Positions 40,476-52,665 are shown, numbered from the stretch's first letter. The stretch: DNA of 64,000 bases from Cristatella mucedo (GCA_009760855.2 WPIO01000008.1:4173501-4237500); one strand, 5' to 3'. Made by a program: numbers and translations. Notes: generated from the sequence alone by a model not told the origin.

Positions 40476-42484
40476 TGAGCTGGATTGCAGCAGGTGACGA
40501 CGTCGTGCCGTGAAGCCGCAGCAGCATCCTATACGGATTTCGAAAAAGGCAAACGGTTTAGAAGCGACGAAATGCAAGCGATAGTGACCGCCCCGTGGCG
40601 GCGCCTGCTTCGTGAGCCATTGTTGCACACCCATCAGAGTTGCCTCGATGCCGGCTGCTGCCCACCGACCCAGCTTGCCGTGCCTCGAAGTGGCTTTGGG
40701 TGATTGGAGCGGCGGCCCCGTTGGCGGCGGTGGAGGCGGTGGCTAAGTCTCCTGCCGATTCCCAGTCGACCGGCGGTGGGAAGCAGAGGGGGAACGAGGC
40801 CATCTCAGGCGGATATGATCCGCTCGCGCCACGAGGCACAGACGCCTAAGCGGAAGAAAAGGTATAGATAACGATCGACTTCGATGGCTAGGGCCAAATG
40901 GAAAATAGGAGAACGTATGGCGTACGGCAAATCTCCCGTCAAGCGGGCAGACGGGGGCGGGGGGAAGGGCCAACTGCCGGTCGTCCTTTCATCGGCAGCA
41001 GACCGGTAAGGCTGCAAGCAGAGCTGAGGCCCGATTAACAGCAGCACTCCTCACCTTGGCCAGCGCGGAAACCTGATCGAACCGACCTTGACCCCGGACG
41101 ACCGTACCTGCCTGAAAACCGAAAGGTGTGCTTAAGCAGATCGAAAAACAAGCACCAGCCGACAGCAAAGGCAAGCGGCCGAGACTCATGGGCGTGCCCA
41201 CGGGCATATCAGGCCGATAGTGAAACTGCAGAAAACGTACTGAGTAAACTTGTGAGTGTTCATTGCCCTGCTGGTACGAGACCAAGTTCCAGATACAAGC
41301 TAGCTGTTCACCAATCCTATGCCAAATACTCACCATATACCTTGTATGCCGACACTTGGCGACTCTTTCTTCGCGAAGCAGGCATCGAAGACAAATCTTC
41401 GAGAGCTCTTATACCGAGCTTAGGAGGTCATCCTTAGGTCAAACGGCATACTCTTTTCTGATGGCTGCTTTGATAGCGTGATCAGTAACGAGCTAGGGCC
41501 TGCTATTATGACTAAAAGGGCAGGCGCTTGGCTTTAGCTTTCTTCCAGTTGCACAACGATGCCTCTCCATCTGGAGAGTGCTTGAAACCTGGATAATGAA
41601 CACTCAAGAAGGCATGACGGTATGCTCGCCACACGGCTGCTCTCATACCTTGTAGATGTTTCCTAATTGCTACTCTATAGGACTGCTGCAACTTCGTTAT
41701 GAAAACTTTTGTTAGTCTACCCTTGTGCGAGAACTTTATCCGGATGGAGTATTTTTGTGTGTAAGATCCACCAATCCTCTGTCCAGCCTCTTTGTAGCAT
41801 GCCCTGTGCACTCGTGCTTCTTTACAACAAACCAGTCCCCATATACCTTTGCATTACTCGTTTTTTAAACATTTTGAGCCGTTATTACCTAAATATTTAC
41901 CGTAGCGTGCACTGCGAGTTGCTAAAGATCTCTCAATGATCTGAACTGCCCTGCACTCTCCATACCACCATAATTCTTTTTACAATTTTTGTGTCCTGCA
42001 TCAGCAAGCACGCTCTTAACTGCTTACTTAGTGCTTCCAGATAAAGGACAAGTCCGGTCCTCAGGTCGTGGTGACCCCATGCTGTGATTTGAAGCCACGC
42101 GTCCCCCAAGTACCGTCGATGCTGAGTGTGATATTTTCAGATTCCTCCATGCCCATCTCCTTGTGCACAAAGCATTATCATCGAGTCTTCTGCAACTTCG
42201 TACACTACATCGACTATTTCTTTTACACGAGTAACATAGCCTTTTGGTTCAATAGGAAGAGGCAAATCTAACAAACCACAAAATCTATCGGTTTTCGCTC
42301 TGCCGAATGCAAATGTCCGGGCAACACAGCACGCTTGAATATTCAGACGCTCCTCCGGTCATATCGAACGAAAATCGCGTGCTAGCGAGTCTTGCTCCCT
42401 TCGTTTCTGTCCGCAGTGCATCCTCCGTCGTCATGGCCTGCAAGTCTGCCTTACTAGGCGTGGTAGAAAGAAGCACAGGTACAA
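40476..42484. other. Unassigned DNA
   Basis: About 2 kb between the two receptor genes with no recognised domain, RNA or repeat. Overlapping frames of 60-115 codons occur on both strands. Confidence 0.3.
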
Positions 42485-42612
42485 TCTGTACAAGTCTGGG
42501 ACAGACATTCTGTGCAAATCCGGGACATCTGTACATCTGCAAAAGTCCGGGACAGACATTCTGTACAAATCCGGGACATCTGTAAATCTGTACAAGTCCG
42601 TGACAGACATTC
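42485..42612. repeat. 51-bp tandem repeat, about 2.5 copies
   Basis: AAGTCTGGGACAGACATTCT at 42492 recurs as AAGTCCGGGACAGACATTCT at 42543 and AAGTCCGTGACAGACATTC at 42594, a 51-bp period. Confidence 0.85.
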
Positions 42613-43665
42613 AGTTTTCAGCGTACTTGCCAGACCCTTCAAGCTTTCTTGCAAATACATGCAACTCACACACTTAGGGGAACCTAGCGGAAGCCTGAAC
42701 AGCCTTCTACATATGTTCTATACTAACGATTGTATTGCCTGTAAACTCATTCTTCTTATCCTTTTTCACATGGACCAGCAGGCACTTCTTGGCGGTAGGC
42801 GTGCCGTCACTCGTCGAAGCGACTAGCGACGGCCTCTTGTAGGGTCGGCCTCACGGTCGAGGCAAGCTACACTCTTCTGAGCTGTCACCCCAGCTGCTTC
42901 ATTAAAACTAGCTTCATCGCGGCCTGCATTCTGGGCACCACGTGCGTACTGCGCGACAACACGACGCGGACGAGATGACATAGCAACACTTAGCTGTGTA
43001 CTTGATGGGCGAAGTCTCGAACAACGCCGGTTTAGTAAATGGCGCCGAATAAAGAGAGGGGCGGAACTGGATGTGCGCTTGCCGGGATGTATCCGGTTCA
43101 CAGGTTAACCAGCCTGCATGGGAACCGCTTCGTAACGCCTCCGTAGGCTCCAGAGACGCTCACGACACCAACCAACCCGTTTGCCGGGCTATTTAACTTC
43201 CGGGTGACTCTGAATAATATCCTTATGACGCCGATGTAAATAATGTGTGGCAGGTAAATTTTCTTTGCAGAAATAAGCTTTGGCTAACATAGCAGTACCA
43301 AGCGAAAGCCAAGTCGCTTTACGGCTCAAGTATTTTTTGCTCGAGTAATTAATACTTAAATATTTCATACTTGAGTATTTCACGCTCGTGACCTCGCGCC
43401 CGCGGCCTCGTCTCCAAGCTGACGCTCTAGTCGCGGGGGTGGGCGACCCGGCGCTGCCGCACACGAGCGACCTCGCCGCCGCTGCTGCCGTCGCTCGTTC
43501 GCAGTGCTCTGTCCGTCAGGGCGGGCGGCCGGGCGGTTCGAGAAGGTGGCGGGCGCCCCGCCCTCCGGCGGACGAGCGGCGGCGCTCTCCGTTCTCTCGA
43601 GTCTAGAGCGTCGACTGGCTCGAGAGCGAGCGAATGCGAGCCAACTTTCGCGCGGCCGCAGGCGA
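42613..43665. other. Unassigned DNA, downstream of the octopamine/tyramine-like receptor
   Basis: It turns GC-rich from about 43380. Near 43325-43385 three ACTCAAGTATTT/ACTTGAGTATTTC-like words alternate. It presumably includes the 3' UTR of the minus-strand receptor. Confidence 0.3.
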
Positions 43666-45447
43666 TCAAGCGTCGCCTCTCGCAGGCAGCGCGCTCGAGC
43701 GCTCTCTCGCCGCCGTCTTGGCCGGGCTCGCCGCCGCTACCGCCGCCGCCCCGCCGCCACTGCCAGCGGCGCTGCAGTCGCTGCCGCTGCCATCGGCAGA
43801 CGCGCTGTCGACGTCGCTGGACGAGCCCTGAATGTAGAGGCTGGCCAAGAAGCTCAGTACACCATTCGTCCTCTCCCTCCGAGCTTTCACCTGGCAGCGA
43901 AGGAGCCTCTTGAACGCGTGCCTGTAGTCTTTCGAGAAGACGGCGTACACGACGGGGTTGACGGCCGAGTTGCAGTAGCCGATCCAGATGAAAACGTGAA
44001 ACGCCTCGTCGGGTACGCAGCTGCCGCCTCCACCGCCGCCCGGGCAGAGGCCGGCGATCACGTACATGACGAAGAAGGGCAGCCAGCAGACGACGAAGGC
44101 ACCAACGATGACAGCCAGCGTCTTGGCCGCCCGTGCCTCTCTGACGAGGTGTCTCGCCGCGATACGCAAGCGCGGACGTCCCGACGTCAGCTTCGGTGCC
44201 TTGGCGCGCTGCTCAGCGCCGTGCCGGCTCATGACGGCCGCAGCCGACGGGCTAGGTATTGCGTTCCGCCTACTGAAGTACATGGACGCCGTCTTTTTTG
44301 TCGCAAGCGACCGCTTGGTCGGAAGCGACTGCGCCTTGGCCCGAGCCGAAGGCGAGCCGGCGCTCAGGGTAGCCGCCAGGAAGCCGCCGCCGCCGCCGCC
44401 TCGAGGCCACCTCGGCGACAGATTGACGCTCCAGGCGCGTCCGAAGTCAGCACCGGCCATGTGGCGCCCGAGGGTGCTGGCACGGTAGCCACCGCCGGCC
44501 AGAGTTGAGAATGCTCCAATGCTCGCCAGCGGCGGCGTCTCGGCGCTACGGGAGCGACGCACCGCCAAGTGTCGTTGGACGAGCCTGCCGCGATGAATGC
44601 GCAGCGCACCGCTGATGCTTCGCGACGACTTCTTTTTCGGCGACTGGCCGAGGCTGGCGCGAAGCAGCCCGGCACTGAGCGATCCGCTGCACTTGCGCGC
44701 CACCAGGAAGACCTTGACGTAAAAGAACGACATTATCGTCGACGGGATGTAGAAGGATCCGAGGGCGGAGAACACGACGTAGCCGGGTGTGCTCTCGCCG
44801 ATCACGTTGCACGTACCGGCCGCCTCAGACCCACTGGCGCTGATGCCGCCGCGGCTGCCGCTTCCGCCGTCTCCGTCACCCGACGTCCGATTTGCCGGAC
44901 CAGAGGAGTCGGCTTCGGCGCCTGCTGCTGCTTCGGAGGGCTCGGAGGTCGGCTGCTGCTGCACATCCTGCCAGTGCCAGCCCACCAGCAGCGGGAAGCA
45001 GACGACGAAGGAGGCGGCCCAGGCTGACGCGATGAGCGCTCGGCAGCGCGCCCTCGTCATGAGGCGAGGGTAGCGGAGAGGGAACGTGACGGCCAGGTAG
45101 CGGTCGAAGCTGATGGCGCAGAGGTGATAGATAGAGGCCGTGCTCATCCACACGTCCAGCGCCAGCCAGAAGGCGCAGAAGTCGCGTCCGAACGCCCAGC
45201 GACCCGCTCGGATCTCCAGATGCGCGGCAAACGGCAGGACGGCGACGCCGAGCAGGAAGTCGGCGGCGGCGAGCGACGCGACGAACGAGTTGCTCACCGA
45301 CTGCCTCAGCTTCGGGTACATGAGCACGGCGACGATGACGAGCCCGTTGCCGACCACCACCGCCGCCATGACGAGGGAGAGGAACGCCGCCAGGCCGACC
45401 TCTAGCGCCACCGAGGCCGCCCCGTCGGCGGGCGGCTTCGAGGTCAT
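43666..45447 (-). CDS. Octopamine/tyramine-type (alpha-adrenergic-like) receptor, single exon
   Basis: 593-residue class A amine receptor for the plasma membrane. I chose the ATG at 45447; the upstream extension starts only with TTG. Seen: N34 in helix 1, D63 in helix 2, disulfide Cys 91 and 213, amine-binding D98 in helix 3, DRY at 115-117. Ser 227 and Ser 231 of helix 5 fit a phenolic ligand. Helix 6 has CWLPFF at 454-459. W488 and Y491 in helix 7 are followed by NPVVY at 497-501. FSKDYRHAFKRLLRC begins the tail. WLALDVWMSTASIYHLCAIS and GYVVFSALGSFYIP resemble octopamine and alpha-adrenergic receptors (family knowledge). Extracellular loop 2 is long (about 60 residues) with an NRT glycosylation site, and loop 3 has six Gly in a row. 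Intracellular loop 3 is about 185 residues, basic and Ser-rich. The tail is Ser/Ala-rich. A dopamine D2-like receptor is the main alternative. There are no introns. It converges on the gene at 35189. Confidence 0.88.
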   Translation of the reverse strand: MTSKPPADGAASVALEVGLAAFLSLVMAAVVVGNGLVIVAVLMYPKLRQSVSNSFVASLAAADFLLGVAVLPFAAHLEIRAGRWAFGRDFCAFWLALDVWMSTASIYHLCAISFDRYLAVTFPLRYPRLMTRARCRALIASAWAASFVVCFPLLVGWHWQDVQQQPTSEPSEAAAGAEADSSGPANRTSGDGDGGSGSRGGISASGSEAAGTCNVIGESTPGYVVFSALGSFYIPSTIMSFFYVKVFLVARKCSGSLSAGLLRASLGQSPKKKSSRSISGALRIHRGRLVQRHLAVRRSRSAETPPLASIGAFSTLAGGGYRASTLGRHMAGADFGRAWSVNLSPRWPRGGGGGGFLAATLSAGSPSARAKAQSLPTKRSLATKKTASMYFSRRNAIPSPSAAAVMSRHGAEQRAKAPKLTSGRPRLRIAARHLVREARAAKTLAVIVGAFVVCWLPFFVMYVIAGLCPGGGGGGSCVPDEAFHVFIWIGYCNSAVNPVVYAVFSKDYRHAFKRLLRCQVKARRERTNGVLSFLASLYIQGSSSDVDSASADGSGSDCSAAGSGGGAAAVAAASPAKTAARERSSALPARGDA

Positions 45448-46060
45448 GGCTGGTCCGAGCGTCACTTCTTCCTGCACCGCCGCCGCCTTCTCCTGCTTCG
45501 CTGCCGCGAGAGCTCGCGTCAGAACGGCAGGCTGCTGCTGCAGCAACCTCCGCCGCTCGCTCCGCTTAGCGGCGCCACGTGCTCAGGACGAGGTTCAGCC
45601 TCGTCAGGCACCGGAGCGAGAACTCTCGACGCTAGCTCGCTGCGACTGTCGCGACGCGATGGCGGGGACGGCAGCGGTAGAGGCGGCGGCGGTAGCATCG
45701 GCGGCACAAATCGGCGTGCTGCTCCCTCCGCTCATTCCGCCTCGTGGGCTTCGGCACAGGCTGGGCTGTGCGAGGTCTGGCGACGGACGGAGCGGCTGCG
45801 GCACGCTCGCTGTAAAAGCGTCGTCATCGGCTGCGGCCTCGATAGCTCGAGTGGTTCGGAGAGAGCGGAGAGATTGCCTCCTGCCCTTGGCGATTCCTCC
45901 GCGATGTGCAAGGTGACGTCGTCGAGGTCGAGTACTCTGCAAAGCAGCCAGGTCGGAGGTGCATGGGCGCGTCATTTGTAAATCGTTTAGAAACCGGTGC
46001 GCTCGCTCAATGAACTCTCCAAACGAATGGATGAAGGTTTAACTTCGAACTAAATTGCTG
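45448..46060. promoter_or_regulatory. CpG-rich 5' flank of the octopamine/tyramine-like receptor
   Basis: CpG-dense DNA continues about 500 bp upstream of the start codon and then gives way to AT-richer sequence. No TATA box is obvious. Placing 5' UTR and promoter here is inference from position and composition. Confidence 0.4.
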
Positions 46061-46960
46061 CAGCAGTCAGCACCCGAACGCACGCGTGTGCGCATGAGCA
46101 TAGGCACGCACGCACGCAAACACGCACTCAAATACATGTATGCGTACATAAGCTGGTATAACTGTAGAAGTGCATGCAAATATATACATGCATCTGCACA
46201 CGTATGTGCGTTTGTATAGTTTCGGCAGTCATGCCTGGCTAAATGAAATACCTACGGATCTAAAATTACTCGATGGATCCACACTCGCCGATCTCAAGCT
46301 CGCACTACCGAGTCCGAACTTGACGTTTCCCAAGAGCCTTTGTTGTCTGCCCATCGAGCACAGCGATCACCGGTTGCCGCTCGTATTTTTCGCCCACCCC
46401 CGATGGGGTTTTCGCATTTGTGAGTATATTAGGACCCTTAATAACCGTGCGGCACCAAATTAAAACCCCACAAGCACGCAGGATTTCACGCTGGACCGGA
46501 GGAGCATCTCCTCCAAGATTGATCTTCGTTCGCGCGTACCGTCGAATTCCCACGAACGAAGCCGAGGGATCAAAGAAAGCGGTCGTCACTCTTTTCAATC
46601 TTTTTCACTCACACTCGTAAACTTTATGGCCCTTGAAATCCTTTGTAAAAGTTCCGATGGTTTATGGACTAGGCTCTGAGATTGTTTTACTTTCTTTTGA
46701 TTTGCTAATGTCGACGGCTTGTTAATTGGCAGCGTTTCCAAAGCCAAGCAAGAGACATACCCACAATTGCTCCTCGAGCGTCATCAAGCAGGTTAAACGT
46801 ATATAATTATGATAGATATGGTTTGATGTTCATGATTTGTGCTTCCTGCATTGGTCGTCTGTTGATGCCGGCATCACGCCCAATCCTGCGAGAGTCGAAG
46901 CCTTTTGGGCCATGCTCGCCAAGCCTTGGTCTGTTTGAAAGCTCCGCCACTTCCATGCAA
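46061..46960. other. Unassigned DNA
   Basis: Begins with GCACGCACGCAAACACGCAC-type degenerate CA/CG units and ACATGCA words. No recognised gene. Confidence 0.3.
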
Positions 46961-46964
46961 AGGC

Positions 46965-47140
46965 CAGCTATTAGCCACGGGTCTTATCCAATTGTTAAGC
47001 AGCTCACACTTCACTGCCCAGGTCTTGGGTTCAAGTCCTGCAGTGGGTAGCTCCTTTCCACCCAGTGCAAACGTGGCTGGTATCAACTGTAGCTCTTCTA
47101 GCCCTTTAAAAATAAAATGAGTTTCTTGAATCGGCCTTAA
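46965..47140 (+). mobile_element. Diverged SINE family B copy
   Basis: The B box is AGGTCTTGGGTTCAAGTCC, followed by TGCAGTGGGTAGCTCCTTTC, CAGTGCAAACGTGGCTGG and GTAGCTCTTCTAG. The tail is eroded (ATGAGTTTCTTGAATCGGCC). Confidence 0.6.
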
Positions 47141-47550
47141 CACCGTATTATCGCCGCTTCCTCCACCGTTGTTTCGATTTCCGCCGTCCAGTCGATGTGG
47201 CCCTGGCCCGTCAAGGCAAGCGCTGTGATGACCTGCTGTGAACATCAGTCATATCATCAGCCATAGAGGCCATTGAGGGCCACATCGAACGAGGCGTGAC
47301 ATGATCGTCATATGAGCAATGGCCGTCCCTCGTCGAGGGCAGAGCATCGTCCGCATTCGCCATAAGCCCTTGATGCGAATTCAATATCCATAGTCGTCAA
47401 AAGCCGTCGACGAGCAGTAATCCATTCGCAATCCCGCCCTGCTGTTCTCACGCCGCCAGCCGCGATAACTGTGCTCCGTAGCCGAGTGCACGACCAGATT
47501 ATGCTACGTTAGCGGCCTGCTGAATGGACATGGTTAACGAAAGATTACTG
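47141..47550. other. Unassigned DNA
   Basis: Nothing recognised. Confidence 0.3.
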
Positions 47551-47630
47551 CTGGAAGAAGTGCTGTCTCGCGCCTGGAAGAGACTGTCAGCTGGAAGAAG
47601 TGCTGTCTTGGGCCTGGAAGAGTCTGTCAA
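47551..47630. repeat. 40-bp tandem duplication
   Basis: CTGGAAGAAGTGCTGTCTCG with its next 20 bases (47551-47590) is repeated at 47591-47630 with few changes. Confidence 0.85.
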
Positions 47631-47693
47631 ACCCTCGGAGGACAACCGTAATCTACAGCAGCAAATTGATCTTGGCACGGAGTCGGCTTCAGA

Positions 47694-47872
47694 TTCTGAG
47701 CCGCGATGGCACACTAAGTAAGGCGGTTGCTTTTCACCACCTCTGTCACAAGGTCGTGGGTTCGAATCCTTTGGTGGGTGATCCTTTACCGCCGCTGCAA
47801 ACGGTGGTGATAGCCGTAAAGGCTCTTCTCTCACTTTATATGCACAAGAGGCTGTTGAATCATCTAGTATTT
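47694..47872 (+). mobile_element. SINE family B copy (near full length)
   Basis: The head is GAGCCGCGATGGCACACTAA and the B box is AAGGTCGTGGGTTCGAATCC. The core is GGGTGATCCTTTACCGCCGC, then GGTGGTGATAGCCGTAAAGG. The tail is GAGGCTGTTGAATCATCTAG. Confidence 0.9.
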
Positions 47873-50700
47873 TTGTTTCCTCGTTACCTCCGTGCCATGG
47901 GATCGATCCGTACAAGCTTCCCTTGGTCTGAGACCTCTCCTTGCGACAACACGCCCCGAGCCTGCATTACGTAGGCCTTGAAGAGGCTTTTTTATTGAAG
48001 CAGTTTCCGGCCTCGCACAGCCGGGTATCCATTTCGCAACACATCTCATAACCTCACATTTCAATTAGCTCAAGATGAAGACCGAAATGTGGGCTTGAGC
48101 CAAGACATGCCAGCCAGCACTGCCAGACGAAGTCAAGGTCTCGCCGAAAACCATCTCACCTACCGGTGCATTCAGTCCGATAACCCGATGCCTCGAAAAT
48201 ATCCATATCGACCTTGTTGGCCAGCTGGCTCCGTCGAGAGGCTTCCGGTGCCTCCTCACTTGCACGGCCGCTTCGAAAAAGATGGCCGACATGCACGCTT
48301 AGACTTAAATGCAAGCCTGTTTAAAGGGCCGCGTCTAGCGGTTTGGTTCGCCGGCGGTTATCATCACAGACCATGAAGTCCAGTTTGGCTTCAACGCATG
48401 TGCAGGCCTTTTCAAGAGGGTTCCAGTACAGCTGCACTGTTTCGTATCATCCCAAAGCACAGTGCTTTGTAGAAAGATTGTATTGGGTCCGCCAATTTGT
48501 CTTGCCACAGCCTTCTTCCGGCCGAAAACAGTGGTCTTACTTGAATAGGACGCTCATGTGCTAGCGTGGCGGCTGGTGCGGCCACGGTTCCTCGTCCCAC
48601 ACAATAAACGGCATCTGCCTATGCCGTCTTTTGCTGCGGCCGATTGCGTGCACAAGTAGCAGCAGTAGCGACAAGAATGGAAATCGCAAAATTCATTGGA
48701 TGATATACGGCAGGATCTTGTACGAGAGCTCCGGGGTGTAGAAGTACGAGGACTACATTGCAATTGCTGAGAGGATGTGTGAGGAGAAACATGTTTCAGA
48801 GGACTCCCAACGAAAGACAATGCTCGTAAGCATTCTTGCGGGTAAGGGGTATTCCATGATCAAGGCTGAGGTAGCTCCGCGTAAGCCGGCGTAGCTACCG
48901 CTACAGGGCATTGCTGTACTTGTCAGAAGGATACTTCCTCCTTCTGTCTTTGTGCCTGATTTGGGCTACATATACGGCGGTGAATGTTCCTGCTCAAGCC
49001 GCATCTGTGCGGGTTTTGATGCCGTAACTAGTCAGCAGACGAATCTTGTGCTGTGACTCAGATAGTCTCAATGCCAGCTCATCGACAGAGACCTTGACCT
49101 CGTGAGCATTTGGAAGCAAATACCGCGTGCATCGGGGCTGGATTCATTTCGAAGAGCCACTCTGCCTACGAAAGCTAACATGCAGTTTACGTCAAATCAT
49201 GGCAAAAAAGGACTCCGTCTCACCTACCCACCTACCTACAGGGCCATGTACCGTAAGACTGGCGCTTTATCGGCCACGAGTGAGAAGAGAGGATGTTGGG
49301 TACGCCGACTTTCGCACCGCCGCCGCCCTCTTCTAGTAGAGATCGGCGGTCCCACTTTTGAAGACGCTGGTGAATGGTGGTCGCTACGGCCCGGCTCCTC
49401 GTTCCGAAATAAGCGGCACACGTTTGAGCCGTCTTTTGCTGTCCGCGACTGCTCGCACAAATCTAACACGGGTATTCGATCGTTTGTTCTACAGATAGTT
49501 CCATCGACACTTTCCCGGCGTGCACGAGACGGCTCGTGCTATCGCTATGGTCGGTTTTCGTAGAGCTGCGACAGTGGATGCCCTGGTTTCAGATGCGCCC
49601 GGATGCCGTACGGCGCTGAGCTATTATATCCAGCTGAATTCCCCGCCCATGCACCCACCTCAGGTACAAACGATGATTCGGCAGTTTTCGCATGCCTCAC
49701 AAATTCGTCCACCTTATTGCCCTCCACCGTGGAGAGCTCCATGTTTATCCGAATCGACCGCGGCGACTCGGCGCCCGTGGGACTAATTGCATGACGATAC
49801 AAAATCAATCGGTCATTTTGTTGCGACTTTCTTTGTGTATTTATTGGCTCTATTCTGTATTCTATTATTGGCCCTATTCGGGTACTCTCTTCGTGCTGAA
49901 AATCGACGGCAGAGCAGGTGCCGACACCACCAGTCAACGCAAGCCTGCTCGACTCAGTGTTCCGGCGACTTCAGACGCACGCTACGTCCGACCGCCCTCG
50001 CCTGATGTCGCCATTTCCTGACATTCCCAGCGCATGTCCCACGCCCGCAGCAAGCCGGCACGGTGGGCCTCTCACAGGCTCTCGGATCGCTTCGCCTTCG
50101 ACCGGGGCTGACGTTCAACTTTGACTCCAATTTTCGCAGCCGTCTCCCCCTGCCGCTCGCTTGCTCGCAAGCGCCGTGCTAGGCGGAGGCCGGCTGCTTC
50201 GGTCAGCAACAATGCTGCTAGCTGATTATGTTAGCTATGATTTTCATAACAACGTAAAGGAACTGGTGCACAAGTTCTTGAAAATATTTCCTGGGAACTT
50301 CATTGCCCCCCCACCCCGCTGGTCTGAAAAGATTATGCAAGAGGTCCGGAATCGGGGCGCCAGTGTTCGCCTGGTTAGTATCGTTGATAGCGAGACGAAG
50401 ATTCTTACAATATTGGCGGGTCGTTGGCGGCGGCATCCAATATGGCGCAGACTCGCGGCAGATAAAAAGAGCATCAGCGCAGAAGGATGCTTTGGGCGTG
50501 CAGATACGCCCTGTGGGGCCCCGAAGAAGGCACCAGCGTTGTCCCAAATCAGCCATTAATCTTGAGCTATTTCTCGAAAAAATAGGCTCAGTTTTCGCGA
50601 TCGAGCCCTGGATCCTCGCCGTGGATTTGGTCAGCCGCTGCGCAATTGCGCAAAAAATACTGTAGTTTTCGAAATCGGTATCTTTCTGTTGACGAATAGA
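47873..50700. other. Unassigned DNA with a diverged internal duplication
   Basis: No recognised domain in 2.8 kb. Segments 48557-48660 and 49370-49470 are related: both carry GCCGTCTTTTGCTG and CCTCGT(C/T)CC in the same order, and their minus frames read LCTQSAAAKDG and LCEQSRTAKDG. A minus frame at 50218-50718 (about 166 codons) is open but unfamiliar. This may be a degraded mobile element. Confidence 0.35.
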
Positions 50701-50817
50701 ACTCGACGAGCCCGACATTTTTAGCCAATTCGCATATAATTTGGACCAATATTCAGGTAATTATCGAAGTCCACGCGCACCCGGTCTACCATGGTAACCC
50801 GGGTTACCGCCATTGGG

Positions 50818-51047
<230 letters not shown>

Positions 51048-51069
51048 TGCACATATATATATATATATA

Positions 51070-51399
51070 CTGTATCTCAACATATAATACGGCCTTTTAT
51101 TAATCGTTAATTTAACAAGTTATTAGCACAGGACAGTTTCTGACGTCAGCGACAGAGGGCAACATGCTTACAACACTAGCTTTAGAGCGCGTCTCTATCG
51201 TAGCTCAAATTATTTCAAGTGTTAGATTTCCAGCCAGCCGTACTTTATGAAATATAGATTCTGACATATCCACCGATTCTAATTCAGGAATCTCTCGCCA
51301 TAGTCTGGCTGCTGTGCCATGCCAGAAGTAGCTCTTCCGGGCGAGTATTTCATCCTGCAAGCACTTGCTTTTTCAGCCTTTAAATACCAGCTTCACGAT
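51070..51399. other. Unassigned DNA
   Basis: Nothing recognised. Confidence 0.3.
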
Positions 51400-52540
51400 A
51401 ACTTGCAGTGTCCTGCTTTACAGCGGCCCCTAGCGGCCCGGGGCCGTGCAAGCAAGAGGCTCGGGGACGCGGCCCGCTCCCGGGGCCTGCGTCGCCGAGA
51501 GCTTCGCAGACTCGCGTCTCGCCGCCCGCCGCCGCGCCGACGGCTCCGTCGCCGCGCCGGTGACCGGGGCGGCGAAGCACGATTACCTGCGGCGGCGAAC
51601 GCCTGCTGCGCTCCGAAACGTGCCGAAAGCGTGCGCGGTCGCTGGCCCGCCGTCGCTCGCACTCGCACCTGCACCGAGGAGATGGAAATTGGACTCGCGG
51701 TTGCGGCCGTGCCCAGGAGACAGCCGCGGATGCGCGAGCGGCTTCCGAGTCTCCTGCGTCGAGGAGCCTCTGCCGACCGCTCGGCATGAGCTGCTGCTGC
51801 TCGTGCAGCGAGCGGAGCGTTTTTTCTTTTTGCACCGGAAAGATGCTTCTGAGGGGGCGCCGATTGAATTGGCCGGACTTGCAGGGCGACATTAGCCCAG
51901 GCGAGGCTGCGGCAGCGGCAGCGGCATCGGAGCTCAGGCTTCTTGAAAAACTATCCGCTTCGCCGCTCTCATGCCTTGGCTTGGCGGCGGTGGCGTAGAT
52001 GGGATTATAATTGGGACACCTAATTTGATAGCAGTTGCTGGTAGATTAATGCGATGCCCCGGTAAATTGCCAGGATAAACAGGGTTCGGTCATCGGCTCG
52101 AGCCGCGCTGCGAAGTCCTGCGGCCTCTCGCGCTGGCAGAGCGCTGGCGGTTCGCACGCATGCGCCGCCGGCGCTGGCTCGCGGTAGCGCGCGGCCCCGA
52201 GAACGGCGAGCGTGGGCATTATTGAATTTCGGCGACACTCATTCGGTCAATCTTAGCTGACACGTAATGTAATGTTCTTCCGTCTCACACTGGAGCGAGT
52301 CTCGCGATCGAGTACGCTGTACTGTTCCTCACGCAGAATCGAAGCTCGGCGGCCTCGGCGCGACTGGCGGCCAGCGGCGGCCACAGTGCACGCATCGCGC
52401 AACGAGGGAAGCGTAACGAAAATCAGGAGGCGTCAAGGTCGACGAGTCAAGGTCGACACGTTAAGCAACGGCAGAGAAGTGAAAGAGCGGAAAAGCGAGC
52501 AGATGAACGGCCAGCTCGTCGCGCGTATTGCGCTTTTTCC
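51400..52540. other. CpG-rich block, no recognised gene
   Basis: CpG-dense with overlapping frames on both strands of 100-170 codons. No motif recognised. In composition it matches the receptor-bearing islands. Confidence 0.35.
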
Positions 52541-52584
52541 TTTTTAACGAACAGCAGCGCCCGCACCACGTGGCACAGCGGAGA

Positions 52585-52665
52585 ATAAAAAGGTACGGCG
52601 GAAGCGAAAGCTGTGGAAGGGACGGAAGCGGACGGGGCGGAAGCGGAAAAGGCGGAAGCGGCCGA
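52585..52665. repeat. Short GGCGGAAGCGG-type degenerate tandem
   Basis: GGCGGAAGC/GACGGAAGCGG words recur about six times at 9-15 bp spacing. Confidence 0.6.

Noticed and set aside
43504-44508. 334-codon plus-strand open frame
   Set aside because: It is antisense to the octopamine/tyramine-like receptor, is Arg/Ala-rich, and has no domain; GC-rich coding DNA commonly leaves the opposite strand open.
45448-45546. Upstream extension of the octopamine/tyramine-like frame
   Set aside because: It begins with TTG; the first in-frame ATG is at 45447.
50218-50718. 166-codon minus-strand open frame
   Set aside because: Composition is not extreme, but I recognise no domain, and an overlapping plus frame is also open; kept only as unassigned DNA.
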